64,000 bases of DNA from Gemmatimonadaceae bacterium. Its GTDB lineage: Bacteria; Gemmatimonadota; Gemmatimonadetes; Gemmatimonadales; Gemmatimonadaceae. Position 1 is the first letter of the stretch; every line of letters starts with the position of its first letter. The DNA lies in contig DASQFN010000047.1 in NCBI GenBank assembly GCA_035633115.1, forward strand, positions 186,001 through 250,000. The letters run 5' to 3'. Below are positions 27,428 to 36,267 of the stretch, piece by piece. Position numbers and translations under genes: made by a program. The notes below the pieces were generated by a model. The model saw only the letters and a list, made by a program, of their open reading frames with translations. It was not told the origin of the DNA and did no database searches.

Positions 27428-29122
27428 ATGATGCGGTTTTTCCTTTGCTTCCAGCAAATCCTTGCCATCGCGATCGGTATCCTCGCCGAGATCGTTCCCA
27501 TCGCGACCGCTGGATCCCAGGCCTTGAACGTGGCAAGGCCGTCGACCGAGCCGTTCGCGCAGGGAGTCGTAACCGTGAGCGGCGACTCTGTGGAGCGCTT
27601 GCGGATGGCCCAGCTCGAGGGACGCGCGGCACCGGGAGGCCTGATGCTGCGATCAACCTCCACGCTCATGGATCCGCGACGAGCGGGAGCGCGACCCAGT
27701 CGATTCACGGTCGTGCTTCCAACGGTGAATCTCGTTTACAACAGCAAGCTTCCGTACGGACAGAATGACGGCGCGTTGTGGTCTGGAATTGGCGCCAATG
27801 CACGTGTTCTCGCCGGCTTTACGGCATCTCTTGGCCCACTCAGACTCGTTGCAATTCCGGAGCTGGTATACTCGGCGAATGACAGTCTCTCACTGAACCC
27901 CGATGACACACGGTTCACGATGCCGTTACACCTGCGGCGTGCCAGGAATCGGTTTTCGATGTCATGGAACCAGTTCCCTTATTCAATCGACCTGCCGTGG
28001 AAATTCGGCGACGCCCCTGTCAGGAGACTCTACCCGGGGCAGTCTTCGGTGACGCTGAGCGGGGGACCGGTCGAAGTAGGCTTCGGGACGGAGAATGAGT
28101 GGTGGGGACCGGCTCTCCGGAATCCTATAATCATGAGCGACAACGCACCCGGCATGCCCCATGGGTTTCTGCGCACATCGCGGCCACTCGACACGCGGCT
28201 TGGCTTGTGGGAGGCACGATGGATTGTCGGCGTGCTTCAGGAGTCCAACTGGTGGACCAAGTTCACCGAGGAGGATGATCTCAGATCTCTGAGCGCGATT
28301 GCCGTCACGTGGCAGCACAGTGCCGAGTCCGGCCTTACGCTCGGCTTCCTGCGTTCGGTGTTTTCAGTTGCATCGAGTTACGGTGATGTCGCAGGAAACC
28401 TCTTTGACTTCATCAAGAACACCGGGCACCCGAACGCTCGCGCGGTGACTGACGGAACGATGGAGCCGGGAAAGGATCAGCTTTTTTCGCTGTTCGCGCG
28501 GTGGGCGCTGCCGGCCTATGGTTTCGAAAGCTACGTCGAATGGGGCCGGGCCGAGCTACCGGTATCGCTCCACGATTTCCTCGACATGCCGAACCACACA
28601 CGGGGTTACACGGCCGGCCTGCAATGGGTTCGGCCCGTCGGAACGGATTCGCACGTGCGGCTTCAGGGTGAGGTCACCAACGTAGAGCAGAGTTCTACGT
28701 GGCAGTACCGGCCGATCGGCTCGTTCTACACCAGCCGCTCCGTCTATCAGGGTTATACGAATTCAGGGCAGATGATTGGATCGGGTATCGGTCCGGGCTC
28801 GTCGGGCCAATGGATAGCGGCGGATTACTACAAAGCGGCATGGCAGTTTGGCGGCGAGCTCTCCCGAACTCGATTCAACAACGACGCGTATTATTTGCTG
28901 CCGTTCCCCGCCGCCTACGTTCAGAACTGCGCGCACGATGTAAGCTTCTATCCGGGGATACGCGCGGCCTACTCCGGCCGACAGTTCCGGGTACGCGCGA
29001 ACTTTTCACCGGGCACGAGATACAACACTTTTTTTCAGAACAGAGAAAGCTGCTTTGACGGCGCTGGAAGCGACCGCACAAACAATAACCTGTCGGTAAC
29101 GCTGTCGACCTTCGGCTGGTAG
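27428..29122 (+). CDS. Wzi-family outer-membrane protein, subfamily B, pair 2
   Basis: A 564-residue paralogue of the gene at 23812. It has the B-type opening (DSVERLRMAQLEGRA, LRSTSTLMDPRR), YGQNDGALWSGIG, RLYPGQSSVTLS, GTENEWWGP, DNAPGMPHGFLRTSRP and YQGYTNSGQMIGSGIGPGSS, and the C-terminal cysteine pair NCAHDVSFYPG and ESCFDGAG. Both B copies end in FGW. The putative loop near MSWNQF differs from pair 1. A Wzz gene follows 129 bases downstream on the same strand. Confidence 0.83.
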   Translation: MMRFFLCFQQILAIAIGILAEIVPIATAGSQALNVARPSTEPFAQGVVTVSGDSVERLRMAQLEGRAAPGGLMLRSTSTLMDPRRAGARPSRFTVVLPTVNLVYNSKLPYGQNDGALWSGIGANARVLAGFTASLGPLRLVAIPELVYSANDSLSLNPDDTRFTMPLHLRRARNRFSMSWNQFPYSIDLPWKFGDAPVRRLYPGQSSVTLSGGPVEVGFGTENEWWGPALRNPIIMSDNAPGMPHGFLRTSRPLDTRLGLWEARWIVGVLQESNWWTKFTEEDDLRSLSAIAVTWQHSAESGLTLGFLRSVFSVASSYGDVAGNLFDFIKNTGHPNARAVTDGTMEPGKDQLFSLFARWALPAYGFESYVEWGRAELPVSLHDFLDMPNHTRGYTAGLQWVRPVGTDSHVRLQGEVTNVEQSSTWQYRPIGSFYTSRSVYQGYTNSGQMIGSGIGPGSSGQWIAADYYKAAWQFGGELSRTRFNNDAYYLLPFPAAYVQNCAHDVSFYPGIRAAYSGRQFRVRANFSPGTRYNTFFQNRESCFDGAGSDRTNNNLSVTLSTFGW

Positions 29123-29251
29123 CCGACGCAAGGATCGCGGGTTTTTTCCGTTCCCCTCCAGCCTCGGCGTAATTCCACTTGTGATCGAGCGGATGCAGGG
29201 GGATATTCGACGGCAGACTGCAGTGCGTCGAAGGGCCATGCACAGGATGAG

Positions 29252-30313
29252 ATGAAAGAACCCGTCATATACCGCGAGTCGCTCCATCGTAATGAAGAGG
29301 CCGTCTCCCTGCTTGCGGTGGGGAGTGCGCTGCTTCGCTACCGCCGTATGATCATCGTCCTGAGCCTGCTTTGCGCTGCGGCTGGACTCGCGTCGGGTTT
29401 GCTCAGCAGGCGTGTCTATTCGGCGCGCGCGACTTTCATCCCGGAAGAACCCGACAAGCAGGCACTCTCCGGGCTGGCAATGGCCGCTGGCCAGTTCGGA
29501 ATCAAGATCCCGTCCGGCGGCGAGAGCGGGTGGGGCCCGTCCATCTATGTCGAGCTGCTGAAGACTCGTGAATTGCTGGAGCCTATCGCCGCGGACACGC
29601 TCGTCGTGCCTGAGGAAAGCGGGCGTCGCATGGCTATCGCGGACCTTTTCCGCGTCAAACCCGGCGTCCCTCCGCTGAGGCTCGAACGTACCGTGCGCGC
29701 ACTGAGGAAAAAGCTGATTGTGGAGGAGGACAAGAAGATCGGGGGAGTGAAGCTGACGGTTGCTACGCGATGGCCAAGCGTGTCGTTCGCCATCGCGAAC
29801 CGCCTCGTGCGCGGGGTCAACCAGTTCAACCTCGAGTCACGCAAGACACAAGCGGGCGCCGAGCGCCGTTTCGTCGAGGCGCAGGCGATCGAGGCCGAGC
29901 GAACCCTTCGCGACGCGGAGAATCGACTGCAGTTATTTCTCCAAAGAAACCGCGGGGGACTGGCCGGCTCGCCTGAGCTACAGCTGGAGCGGGATCGCCT
30001 GCAGCGCGACGTTACCCTGCGGCAACAGATGTACACCTCACTCTTAGAGAATCAGGAAGAGGCCAAGATTCGTGAGGTCCGCAACACGCCGGTGATAACG
30101 GTGATCGAGCAGCCCAAGCTCCCCGTGCTCGCCGAGCCTCGCAACTCGGTGACGAAGGCCCTCCTCGGTGCGCTCGCCGGCGCCGTGCTCGGAGTGATCA
30201 TCGCGTTTCTCTCGCAGCGAGTGGCAGGAGCCCGCACAGCTTCGTCGCAGGAGGCGACGGAGTTCTTCGAGCTGGTCGACAAGGCGACGCCGCGGTTCCT
30301 TCGCCGCGGCTGA
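29252..30313 (+). CDS. Wzz-type chain-length determinant protein
   Basis: A 353-residue inner-membrane protein with an N-terminal helix (MIIVLSLLCAAAGLASGLL, about residues 30-49), a periplasmic domain (RVYSARATFIPEE), a coiled coil with QMYTSLLENQEEAKIREV, and a C-terminal helix (ALLGALAGAVLGVIIAFL). It resembles the Wzz proteins at 20725 and 62051 in layout but not closely in sequence. It lies eight bases before the flippase gene, so this copy probably sets chain length for the Wzx/Wzy module from 29252 to 36234. Confidence 0.85.
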   Translation: MKEPVIYRESLHRNEEAVSLLAVGSALLRYRRMIIVLSLLCAAAGLASGLLSRRVYSARATFIPEEPDKQALSGLAMAAGQFGIKIPSGGESGWGPSIYVELLKTRELLEPIAADTLVVPEESGRRMAIADLFRVKPGVPPLRLERTVRALRKKLIVEEDKKIGGVKLTVATRWPSVSFAIANRLVRGVNQFNLESRKTQAGAERRFVEAQAIEAERTLRDAENRLQLFLQRNRGGLAGSPELQLERDRLQRDVTLRQQMYTSLLENQEEAKIREVRNTPVITVIEQPKLPVLAEPRNSVTKALLGALAGAVLGVIIAFLSQRVAGARTASSQEATEFFELVDKATPRFLRRG

Positions 30314-30321
30314 TAAGCCGA

Positions 30322-31785
30322 ATGGGCAGGGAGCCGCACTGGCTCACGGGTTCGATCTGGAACCTGCTGGGAACCGGCGTCCCTTTTGGATTCGCCATCG
30401 TATGCATGCCCCTCCTCCTCCACAAGCTGGGGCCTGACAGGTATGGGCTTCTCCTTCTGGCCTGGGGTGTCGTAGGGTACTTCAGCCTCTTCGATTTTGG
30501 TTTAGGCCGGGCGATTACGCAGCTCGTTGCACGGGCCTACAGCGTCTCCGCCGCCGAGGCGATCCCCGTAATCGCGACGGGCGTGCTCGCTCTGGGTGTC
30601 TTCGGCACGGTCGGAGGGCTGATACTCTACGGTTCGGCGCCTTACATCGAGGACGTAGGACGAATTCCTCCGGCGCTTAGAGAGGAGGCGATCCAATCGG
30701 TGAAGGTGCTCGGGGTGGGATTGCCTTTCGTGATCGTCTCAGCGGGCCTGCGTGGCGCGCTCGAAGGGGTCTTCGATTTCGCCTGGATCAATCTCATACG
30801 AATTCTGCTTGGGATTGGAACGTACCTCGTGCCAGTGCTGGTAATCCTGCTGGCGGTTCGGCTGGACTGGATTTGCGGCGCCCTGGTTCTCCTTCGGGTA
30901 CTAGGATGCATCGCGTACTACGTCCGCTGCCGGATCTTTTTCAGCCTGGAGGGTGCTCCGAAGCTCATCAACGCGATGGTTGCGAAACGGCTCATGGGTT
31001 ACGGAGGATGGATCACCCTCTCGAATCTGATGAGCCCGATCATGGCTTATCTTGATCGCTTCCTCGTCGCCGGAGCGATCTCCGTGGCACTGGCCGGCTA
31101 CTACGCCACGTCGCAGGAAATCGTAACGAAACTTCAGATCATACCGGGCGCTGTCGTCGCAGTTCTGTTCCCGGCCATCTCGAGAAGCCACGAGTTATCT
31201 CCGGAACGGGCCGGAGACATTTTCTTCCGTGGTACCCAGTACGTGACGTTCGCCCTGCTCCCATTGGCCGCGGCCCTCATTCTTTTCGCGCGAGAAGGCC
31301 TCGGGCTCTGGTTCGGTGACGAGTTCGCTACCCAGTCATACCGGGTCGCGCAGATTCTGACTGTTGGCTCGTTCATCAACTGCCTGGCATTCAATCCATT
31401 TTTCTTCCTGCAGGGAATCGGTCGTCCCGACATCACCGCCAAGATACATGTGATCGAGCTTCCGGTTTATCTCCTGCTTCTGTGGTTGCTGATGACACGC
31501 TGGGGCGTGACGGGTGTCGCACTCGCGTGGAGCCTCCGCATGGTGCTGGATCTCACGATTCTTACGTATGCCACGTCGCGTCAGTCTACGGTTATGCGCG
31601 AGATCATTGGACGCGCGGTGCCCCGGTTCCTCTGGCCCATCGCCGCGCTGACCTCGCTCATTCTCATTCAATCCCTCGCGATGAAAAGCCTGGCTATGCT
31701 CGCCGTTGCGGCCCTGAGCACTTGGGCACTCTGGACCGAGTGGCAATCCGGGCATATCGTGCTTGTCGACGCGCAGAAGCCGTAG
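30322..31785 (+). CDS. wzx: Wzx-type polysaccharide flippase
   Basis: A 487-residue integral membrane protein of the MOP/MATE-like polysaccharide transporter superfamily, with about twelve to fourteen hydrophobic segments. The opening GSIWNLLGTGVPFGFAIV and LLLHKLGPDRYGLLLL followed by FDFGLGRAITQLVA is the usual N-terminal pattern. It would move lipid-linked repeat units from the inner to the outer leaflet of the inner membrane. It is the only flippase candidate in the window. The stop is followed four bases later by the next GT2, so it is in the same operon. Confidence 0.88.
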   Translation: MGREPHWLTGSIWNLLGTGVPFGFAIVCMPLLLHKLGPDRYGLLLLAWGVVGYFSLFDFGLGRAITQLVARAYSVSAAEAIPVIATGVLALGVFGTVGGLILYGSAPYIEDVGRIPPALREEAIQSVKVLGVGLPFVIVSAGLRGALEGVFDFAWINLIRILLGIGTYLVPVLVILLAVRLDWICGALVLLRVLGCIAYYVRCRIFFSLEGAPKLINAMVAKRLMGYGGWITLSNLMSPIMAYLDRFLVAGAISVALAGYYATSQEIVTKLQIIPGAVVAVLFPAISRSHELSPERAGDIFFRGTQYVTFALLPLAAALILFAREGLGLWFGDEFATQSYRVAQILTVGSFINCLAFNPFFFLQGIGRPDITAKIHVIELPVYLLLLWLLMTRWGVTGVALAWSLRMVLDLTILTYATSRQSTVMREIIGRAVPRFLWPIAALTSLILIQSLAMKSLAMLAVAALSTWALWTEWQSGHIVLVDAQKP

Positions 31786-31789
31786 CCGC

Positions 31790-32878
31790 ATGGATCGTCT
31801 CGATCTCGGTGTGGTTGTCCTGAACTGGAATGGGCTTCAGGACACGCTTGGGTGCCTCGCTTCGATCTATGAGCAGAAGGCAATACCCGCATATGTGGTA
31901 CTCGTCGATAATGGTTCGTCTGATGGCTCCGTTGCCGGAGTCATTGCATGGCTGCACGACCACCCACGACTCAGTGCAAGGGAGAGCCACGAAGACAGCG
32001 CTTTGGACTCCCGCGGTATGCGTGAGTTTGCCCTGCAGGAGAGACAAAACTCCGACGCCAGGGATGACGAAACCGGAGGATGTCACCGTTTCGTCATCAT
32101 CGAGAACCGGAGAAACCTGGGGTTTTCTGCCGGGACCAACGTCGGCATCCGGTTTCTATTGCGCCGGGTTGTGAAGTATGTGCTTCTGCTGAACAACGAT
32201 ACCTGGCTGGCATCCGACGCCTTCGCGATCCTCGTGGCCGGAATCGAGCAATCGCCCGAATGTCAGTCCATGGTCCCTCAGATCAGATACGCCGGCGAGC
32301 CGAACCGGGTCTGGCAGTGCGGCGCTGAATGGAGCTGGTTCGGCACCCCTCGCTACCACTATGCTGAGGCGAATGTCGGCGCTCTGGAGGGCCGGGCACC
32401 GTTTGAGGTCGAGATGGTGTCAGGATGCGCGCTGATCATCCGATCATCATGGCTCGAGACTCACGGCATACTCACAGAGCGCTTTTTTTTTGGCGAAGAG
32501 GATATCGACCTGTCTTGGCGCATGAGGGCAACAGGCAGAGGAAGCATGTACTGCTGGCCACAGGCGGTTATCTATCACAAGGTCGGAGGCTCCCTCACAA
32601 AGCGAAGCGAGATTGGCCTCCTGCCCAAGGTCTATCTCGGCTATCTCAACCGGATGATTTTCCTGAGGGAGGCGTGGGGCAAGGGTTATCGATGGCAGGC
32701 ACGGCGGATGGTCGTGCACACGTATTTCATCTGGATGATGATCTTCAAAATGGGACTTGCGCCTTCCGATGCGATTCGAGTTGTCAGGGATTTTGCGCGC
32801 GATTCGGTTGAGAAAAATGGCGTGGACGCTGAATTCTTCTCATACCTGATGAACGAGAAGTTCAAGGACGCGAGATGA
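31790..32878 (+). CDS. Glycosyltransferase family 2 with a long polar insertion
   Basis: A 362-residue GT2. LGVVVLNWNGLQDTLGCL, VLVDNGSSDGSVAGV, NLGFSAGTNVGIRF, LLLNNDTWL and FGEEDIDLSWRMRATG are all present and intact. Between the DNGSSDGS strand and NLGFSAG lies an extra, highly charged stretch of about 40 residues (roughly positions 60-100, including ESHEDSALDSRGMRE), absent from most relatives. A T9 run at 32483-32491 encodes the Phe-Phe-Phe just before the catalytic GEED. ATG at 31790 is used. The end overlaps the next gene by four bases. Confidence 0.88.
   Translation: MDRLDLGVVVLNWNGLQDTLGCLASIYEQKAIPAYVVLVDNGSSDGSVAGVIAWLHDHPRLSARESHEDSALDSRGMREFALQERQNSDARDDETGGCHRFVIIENRRNLGFSAGTNVGIRFLLRRVVKYVLLLNNDTWLASDAFAILVAGIEQSPECQSMVPQIRYAGEPNRVWQCGAEWSWFGTPRYHYAEANVGALEGRAPFEVEMVSGCALIIRSSWLETHGILTERFFFGEEDIDLSWRMRATGRGSMYCWPQAVIYHKVGGSLTKRSEIGLLPKVYLGYLNRMIFLREAWGKGYRWQARRMVVHTYFIWMMIFKMGLAPSDAIRVVRDFARDSVEKNGVDAEFFSYLMNEKFKDAR
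32483..32491 (+). repeat. T9 homopolymer in a GT2 gene
   Basis: Nine T coding for three Phe directly before the catalytic EED motif. It is the longest single-base run noticed in the window. Gain or loss of one base would truncate the transferase. Confidence 0.88.
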
Positions 32879-34158
32879 CTTACGCGGGATTCGTTGTCTT
32901 GCTCAGCTTCGCTGTGATGTTCTCGAACCACGAGAAACGGCTGTGGGGGTCGGGCAAAACGCCCTTTGCCTTTGTCGTCTACCCGTTTCTCGGGCTCCTC
33001 TTCATCGCGGTCTTCATCGCGCCAAGCATGGGATTTCGGACGCTCCATGTCGAGACAATCCTGGTGATCGGGCTGTTCTTCGCTCTGTTCGCGGTCGCGT
33101 CCGTTTCGCTGGCTCGGATCGCCGGAGAGAGGGCGCGGGCGCCTTCACGGTTGGAAGCCCTGGGTGCGAGGCCTTCATCGGCCGGAGACGAACACACCGT
33201 GACGAACCTCGAGTTTCTCGTACTGGGCGGCGTCTTTCTCCTGGTCTTTGGTGCGAGCATAGCGAGCCGCGGAATCGGAGTCGTGGAAAAAGGAATGCTT
33301 GGCGTTGGCGGATTCGAGAGCCACCTGATCGGGCTGGGTGTCGCTTATTTCGTAGTTGCAGCATCGCAGGTCGGCGGCCCGCGTGTGGTCCGGACTGCTT
33401 TCGCGCTCCTCGTGCTCTGGATTCTTGCCATCAATCAGGTCAAGTACCTGATCTTTGTTCCATTCGCCGGAGCGCTGCTGTATCGCTGGGTGTCGGGACA
33501 GTTGACGACATGGAAGGTTGTTCTCCTTGCCGTAGGCGTGCCGCTCATGCTCGGAGTTGCGGTATACGCGTACTTCGGCGTCTCAGCTGCCGTCTCCGGC
33601 GTAGCGCTTACGTCCGCACTCGTCACCAAATTGACCTGGCACCTGATCGGGTATGTCGTAGCGGGTATAATCGGCCTGGACCAATTGCTGCTCGAGATGC
33701 AAACGGTCGCATTCGGCGGGCGCGGATTGGAGTACGCATTCGCGCCGCTCGTGAACATCGCTCGCTTTGTTGTTGGCGCCGGTGAATACGTGAACACGGT
33801 CAACCCACTCTACCTGATCATTCACTCGAGCGATCTGATCGATTCCAATGTCTACACCGTGTTCGGTTCGTTGCTCTACCGCGCTGGCTGGGTAGGCGCG
33901 GTTTCGATTACGCTGACGTATGCGCTTGTCTCCTATTGGATCTGGACACGCTGGCGCATGCGCGAAAGCGCACTTGCGTGCGCTGCTGGAACATGGTGGA
34001 TGGCCCCACTGCTTTTCACATGGTTTGATCCGTACTTCACGTCTTTTTCGGTCCTCGAGATAATGGTAATCCTGTCTCTCAGAGGCAGCGTGCGCATACC
34101 TCCGCTGTTGAGGCGCGCTCCCCGCGCTGCGGCAGAAACAAGTTCGGCACCCGCGTAG
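32875..34158 (+). CDS. Polytopic membrane protein, candidate repeat-unit polymerase (DUF6337/EpsG-like)
   Basis: A 427-residue protein with about ten hydrophobic segments. IDSNVYTVFGSLLYRAGWVG near residue 320-340 resembles the periplasmic-loop signature of Wzy-type polymerases, and the position between flippase and glycosyltransferases is where such a gene is expected. Overall similarity to classical Wzy is weak. ATG at 32875 overlaps the previous stop by four bases. If it is not a polymerase, another membrane enzyme of the glycan pathway is the likeliest alternative. Confidence 0.65.
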   Translation: MTYAGFVVLLSFAVMFSNHEKRLWGSGKTPFAFVVYPFLGLLFIAVFIAPSMGFRTLHVETILVIGLFFALFAVASVSLARIAGERARAPSRLEALGARPSSAGDEHTVTNLEFLVLGGVFLLVFGASIASRGIGVVEKGMLGVGGFESHLIGLGVAYFVVAASQVGGPRVVRTAFALLVLWILAINQVKYLIFVPFAGALLYRWVSGQLTTWKVVLLAVGVPLMLGVAVYAYFGVSAAVSGVALTSALVTKLTWHLIGYVVAGIIGLDQLLLEMQTVAFGGRGLEYAFAPLVNIARFVVGAGEYVNTVNPLYLIIHSSDLIDSNVYTVFGSLLYRAGWVGAVSITLTYALVSYWIWTRWRMRESALACAAGTWWMAPLLFTWFDPYFTSFSVLEIMVILSLRGSVRIPPLLRRAPRAAAETSSAPA

Positions 34159-34162
34159 AGAA

Positions 34163-35464
34163 ATGAAGCGAGCCGATGCGAGGAGCAACGGTCGCCTCAC
34201 AATCTGGATATTGCAGACCGGTGAGCCGTTGCACCTGGATCCTGGAGATGCCCGGCCGATGCGCGCGATGAATCTTGCCAACGCGCTGGTGGACGCCGGC
34301 CATCGTGCCGTCGTCTGGAGCTCGGCCTTCTCGCACCAGGATCGACGGCAACGCTCGCTCGCGCCGGAGACAACGGTCATTTCCGAGAACCTCGAGTATC
34401 GCCTCATCCCCAGTCCCGGATACGACCGCAATATTGGCCTCGGCCGGCTGTGGGATCATGCAGTGCTCGGAGTGAATCTGCGTCGAATGCTCCGCGATCA
34501 AGTCGATTTGCCGGATGCGTGCTTCATCGGGTACCCGCCCATCGAAACGGCGTCGGTCATGGCGCGCTGGCTGAAAAAGAGAGGCGTGCCGACTCTGCTG
34601 GACGTCAAGGACCAGTGGCCGACACTGTTTCTCGCTTCAGTGCCACGACCGTATAGAGCAGTCGGCAGGATTGTCCTGTCGCCCTACTATCTCAGCGCCA
34701 GGCGCGCGATGAGAGACGCAACGGGGATTTCGGCGATGGCTGAGAGCTTCCTCGAGTGGGCCCTCCTGTTTGCGCGGCGCTCTCGATCCCCATACGACGT
34801 CGTGGTGCCGCTCACGAGCCCAAGGAACGAGTCAGGGGAAGCTGATCTTCTCGAGGCTGGCGAATGGTGGGCGGCCCGCGGCGTACGCGACGACGGCACC
34901 CCCAGGTTCTGCTTCATCGGCAATCACACTCGGTCTTTTGATTTCAATCCAGTCGCCGCGGCGGCCAGGAGCCTGGCTGAAGATCACGTGGACTGCGATC
35001 TGAACATTGCCGGCACCGGCGAATCCTCTGCCGACTGGCAGAAGGCCGCAGCCGGACTGCCAAACGTAAGGTTTCCGGGATGGATCAATCCCGCGCAGGC
35101 CCGTGTCCTGGCGCGCCTCTGCAGTGGCTTTCTCGCGCCGTACATCGGCTCGGACGACTTCGAGAGGAGTGTACCAAACAAGGTGATCGATGCTCTTTCA
35201 CTGGGACTTCCGATTGTCACTTCGCTACGGGGCGAGGTAGCCGCCCTGATCGATCAATTCGGCGTCGGATTGCGCTACGGGACGGATTCGAATCGAACTC
35301 TCCATGATTGCCTGACCCTTCTAATCGAAGATCGGCCATTGCAGCGGCGCATGTCTCGCAACGCGCTCGCGCTGTACGATGAGCGCTTCTCGTATGAGAG
35401 AGTTTATGGAGCCGTGGTGGCGCATCTGGAAGATCTTGCCGCCGCCGCCCACCACACGGCCTGA
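34163..35464 (+). CDS. Glycosyltransferase family 4
   Basis: A 433-residue GT-B enzyme. LTIWILQTGEPLHLD and RPMRAMNLANALVDAGHRAVVW form the N-terminal acceptor domain, and the middle has LLDVKDQWPTLFL. The C-terminal donor domain has FCFIGNHTRSFDFNPV, LNIAGTGES, VRFPGWINPAQA and SVPNKVIDALSLGLPIVTS with the family's glutamate-containing region replaced by NKVIDALS, as in some WbuB-like enzymes. It starts four bases after the candidate polymerase and stops two bases before the methyltransferase. Confidence 0.87.
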   Translation: MKRADARSNGRLTIWILQTGEPLHLDPGDARPMRAMNLANALVDAGHRAVVWSSAFSHQDRRQRSLAPETTVISENLEYRLIPSPGYDRNIGLGRLWDHAVLGVNLRRMLRDQVDLPDACFIGYPPIETASVMARWLKKRGVPTLLDVKDQWPTLFLASVPRPYRAVGRIVLSPYYLSARRAMRDATGISAMAESFLEWALLFARRSRSPYDVVVPLTSPRNESGEADLLEAGEWWAARGVRDDGTPRFCFIGNHTRSFDFNPVAAAARSLAEDHVDCDLNIAGTGESSADWQKAAAGLPNVRFPGWINPAQARVLARLCSGFLAPYIGSDDFERSVPNKVIDALSLGLPIVTSLRGEVAALIDQFGVGLRYGTDSNRTLHDCLTLLIEDRPLQRRMSRNALALYDERFSYERVYGAVVAHLEDLAAAAHHTA

Positions 35465-35466
35465 AG

Positions 35467-36234
35467 GTGGACGACAAGGCCGAAGAGTTTCGGCGTTATG
35501 AAGAGGTCGCGCGGCAAGCGCTGGAATCAGCGGGGCCGATGGTACCGCAAAAGCTGGGAGCATCCGCTGTCGCCCCGGAACTTCGTACGCCTTACATCTA
35601 TTACGAGCAGCGGATACATGAGCTGGTTTCGCCCGCTCATCGAGTCCTCGAGCTGGGTGCAGGCTCGGGGTTGCACACTGCCGCACTCGTCCGGACAGGC
35701 GCGCACGTAACGGCCAGCGATATCTCACCCAGCGCTCTGGAGCTGCTCCGGCGCAGGCTTGCCGCGCTCGCCCCCGAGCGACTGATCACGCGAGTAGCTG
35801 ACATGGAAGCACTGCCCTTCGAATCCGGCTCATTCGACGTCGTCGCCTGCGCAGGTAGTCTGAGCTACGGGGAGCCAGGTCTCGTGGATGCAGAAGTAAG
35901 AAGAGTGCTGAGAGACGGCGGCACGTTCGTCTGCGTTGACTCTCTCAACCACAACCCTGTATATCGGCTGAATCGCTGGCTGCACTACACTCGAGGGGAA
36001 CGAACCATGAGCACGCTCCTCCGGATGCCGGATGCACGTCGCATCGAAGCGATAGGGCAACACTTCCAATCCGTAGAGGTACGCTACTTTGGTGCCCTCA
36101 CGTGGACGATGCCTCTGCTCAGACGAGTGGTCGGGAGCACTCGTGCGACACGGATCTCGGTTGCTGTTGACCAGCTGGTGAACGTAAAACGCTCGGCATT
36201 CAAGTTCGTGCTGGTCGCACAGGGACGCCGCTAG
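35467..36234 (+). CDS. Class I SAM-dependent methyltransferase
   Basis: A 255-residue Methyltransf_11-like enzyme. VLELGAGSGLHTAALV is SAM motif I, VTASDISPSALELLRRRL motif II, and MEALPFESGSFDVVACAGSLS and LRDGGTFVCVDSLNHNP follow. The GTG start lies two bases after the previous gene's stop, so it closes the Wzz-Wzx-GT2-polymerase-GT4 operon. Methylation of the non-reducing sugar or of a sugar precursor is the natural role in that setting. It is followed by a convergent GT4 33 bases further on. Confidence 0.82.
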   Translation: MDDKAEEFRRYEEVARQALESAGPMVPQKLGASAVAPELRTPYIYYEQRIHELVSPAHRVLELGAGSGLHTAALVRTGAHVTASDISPSALELLRRRLAALAPERLITRVADMEALPFESGSFDVVACAGSLSYGEPGLVDAEVRRVLRDGGTFVCVDSLNHNPVYRLNRWLHYTRGERTMSTLLRMPDARRIEAIGQHFQSVEVRYFGALTWTMPLLRRVVGSTRATRISVAVDQLVNVKRSAFKFVLVAQGRR

Positions 36235-36267
36235 CATCCAGATTGTGCCCACCGACAGATAGAGTGG

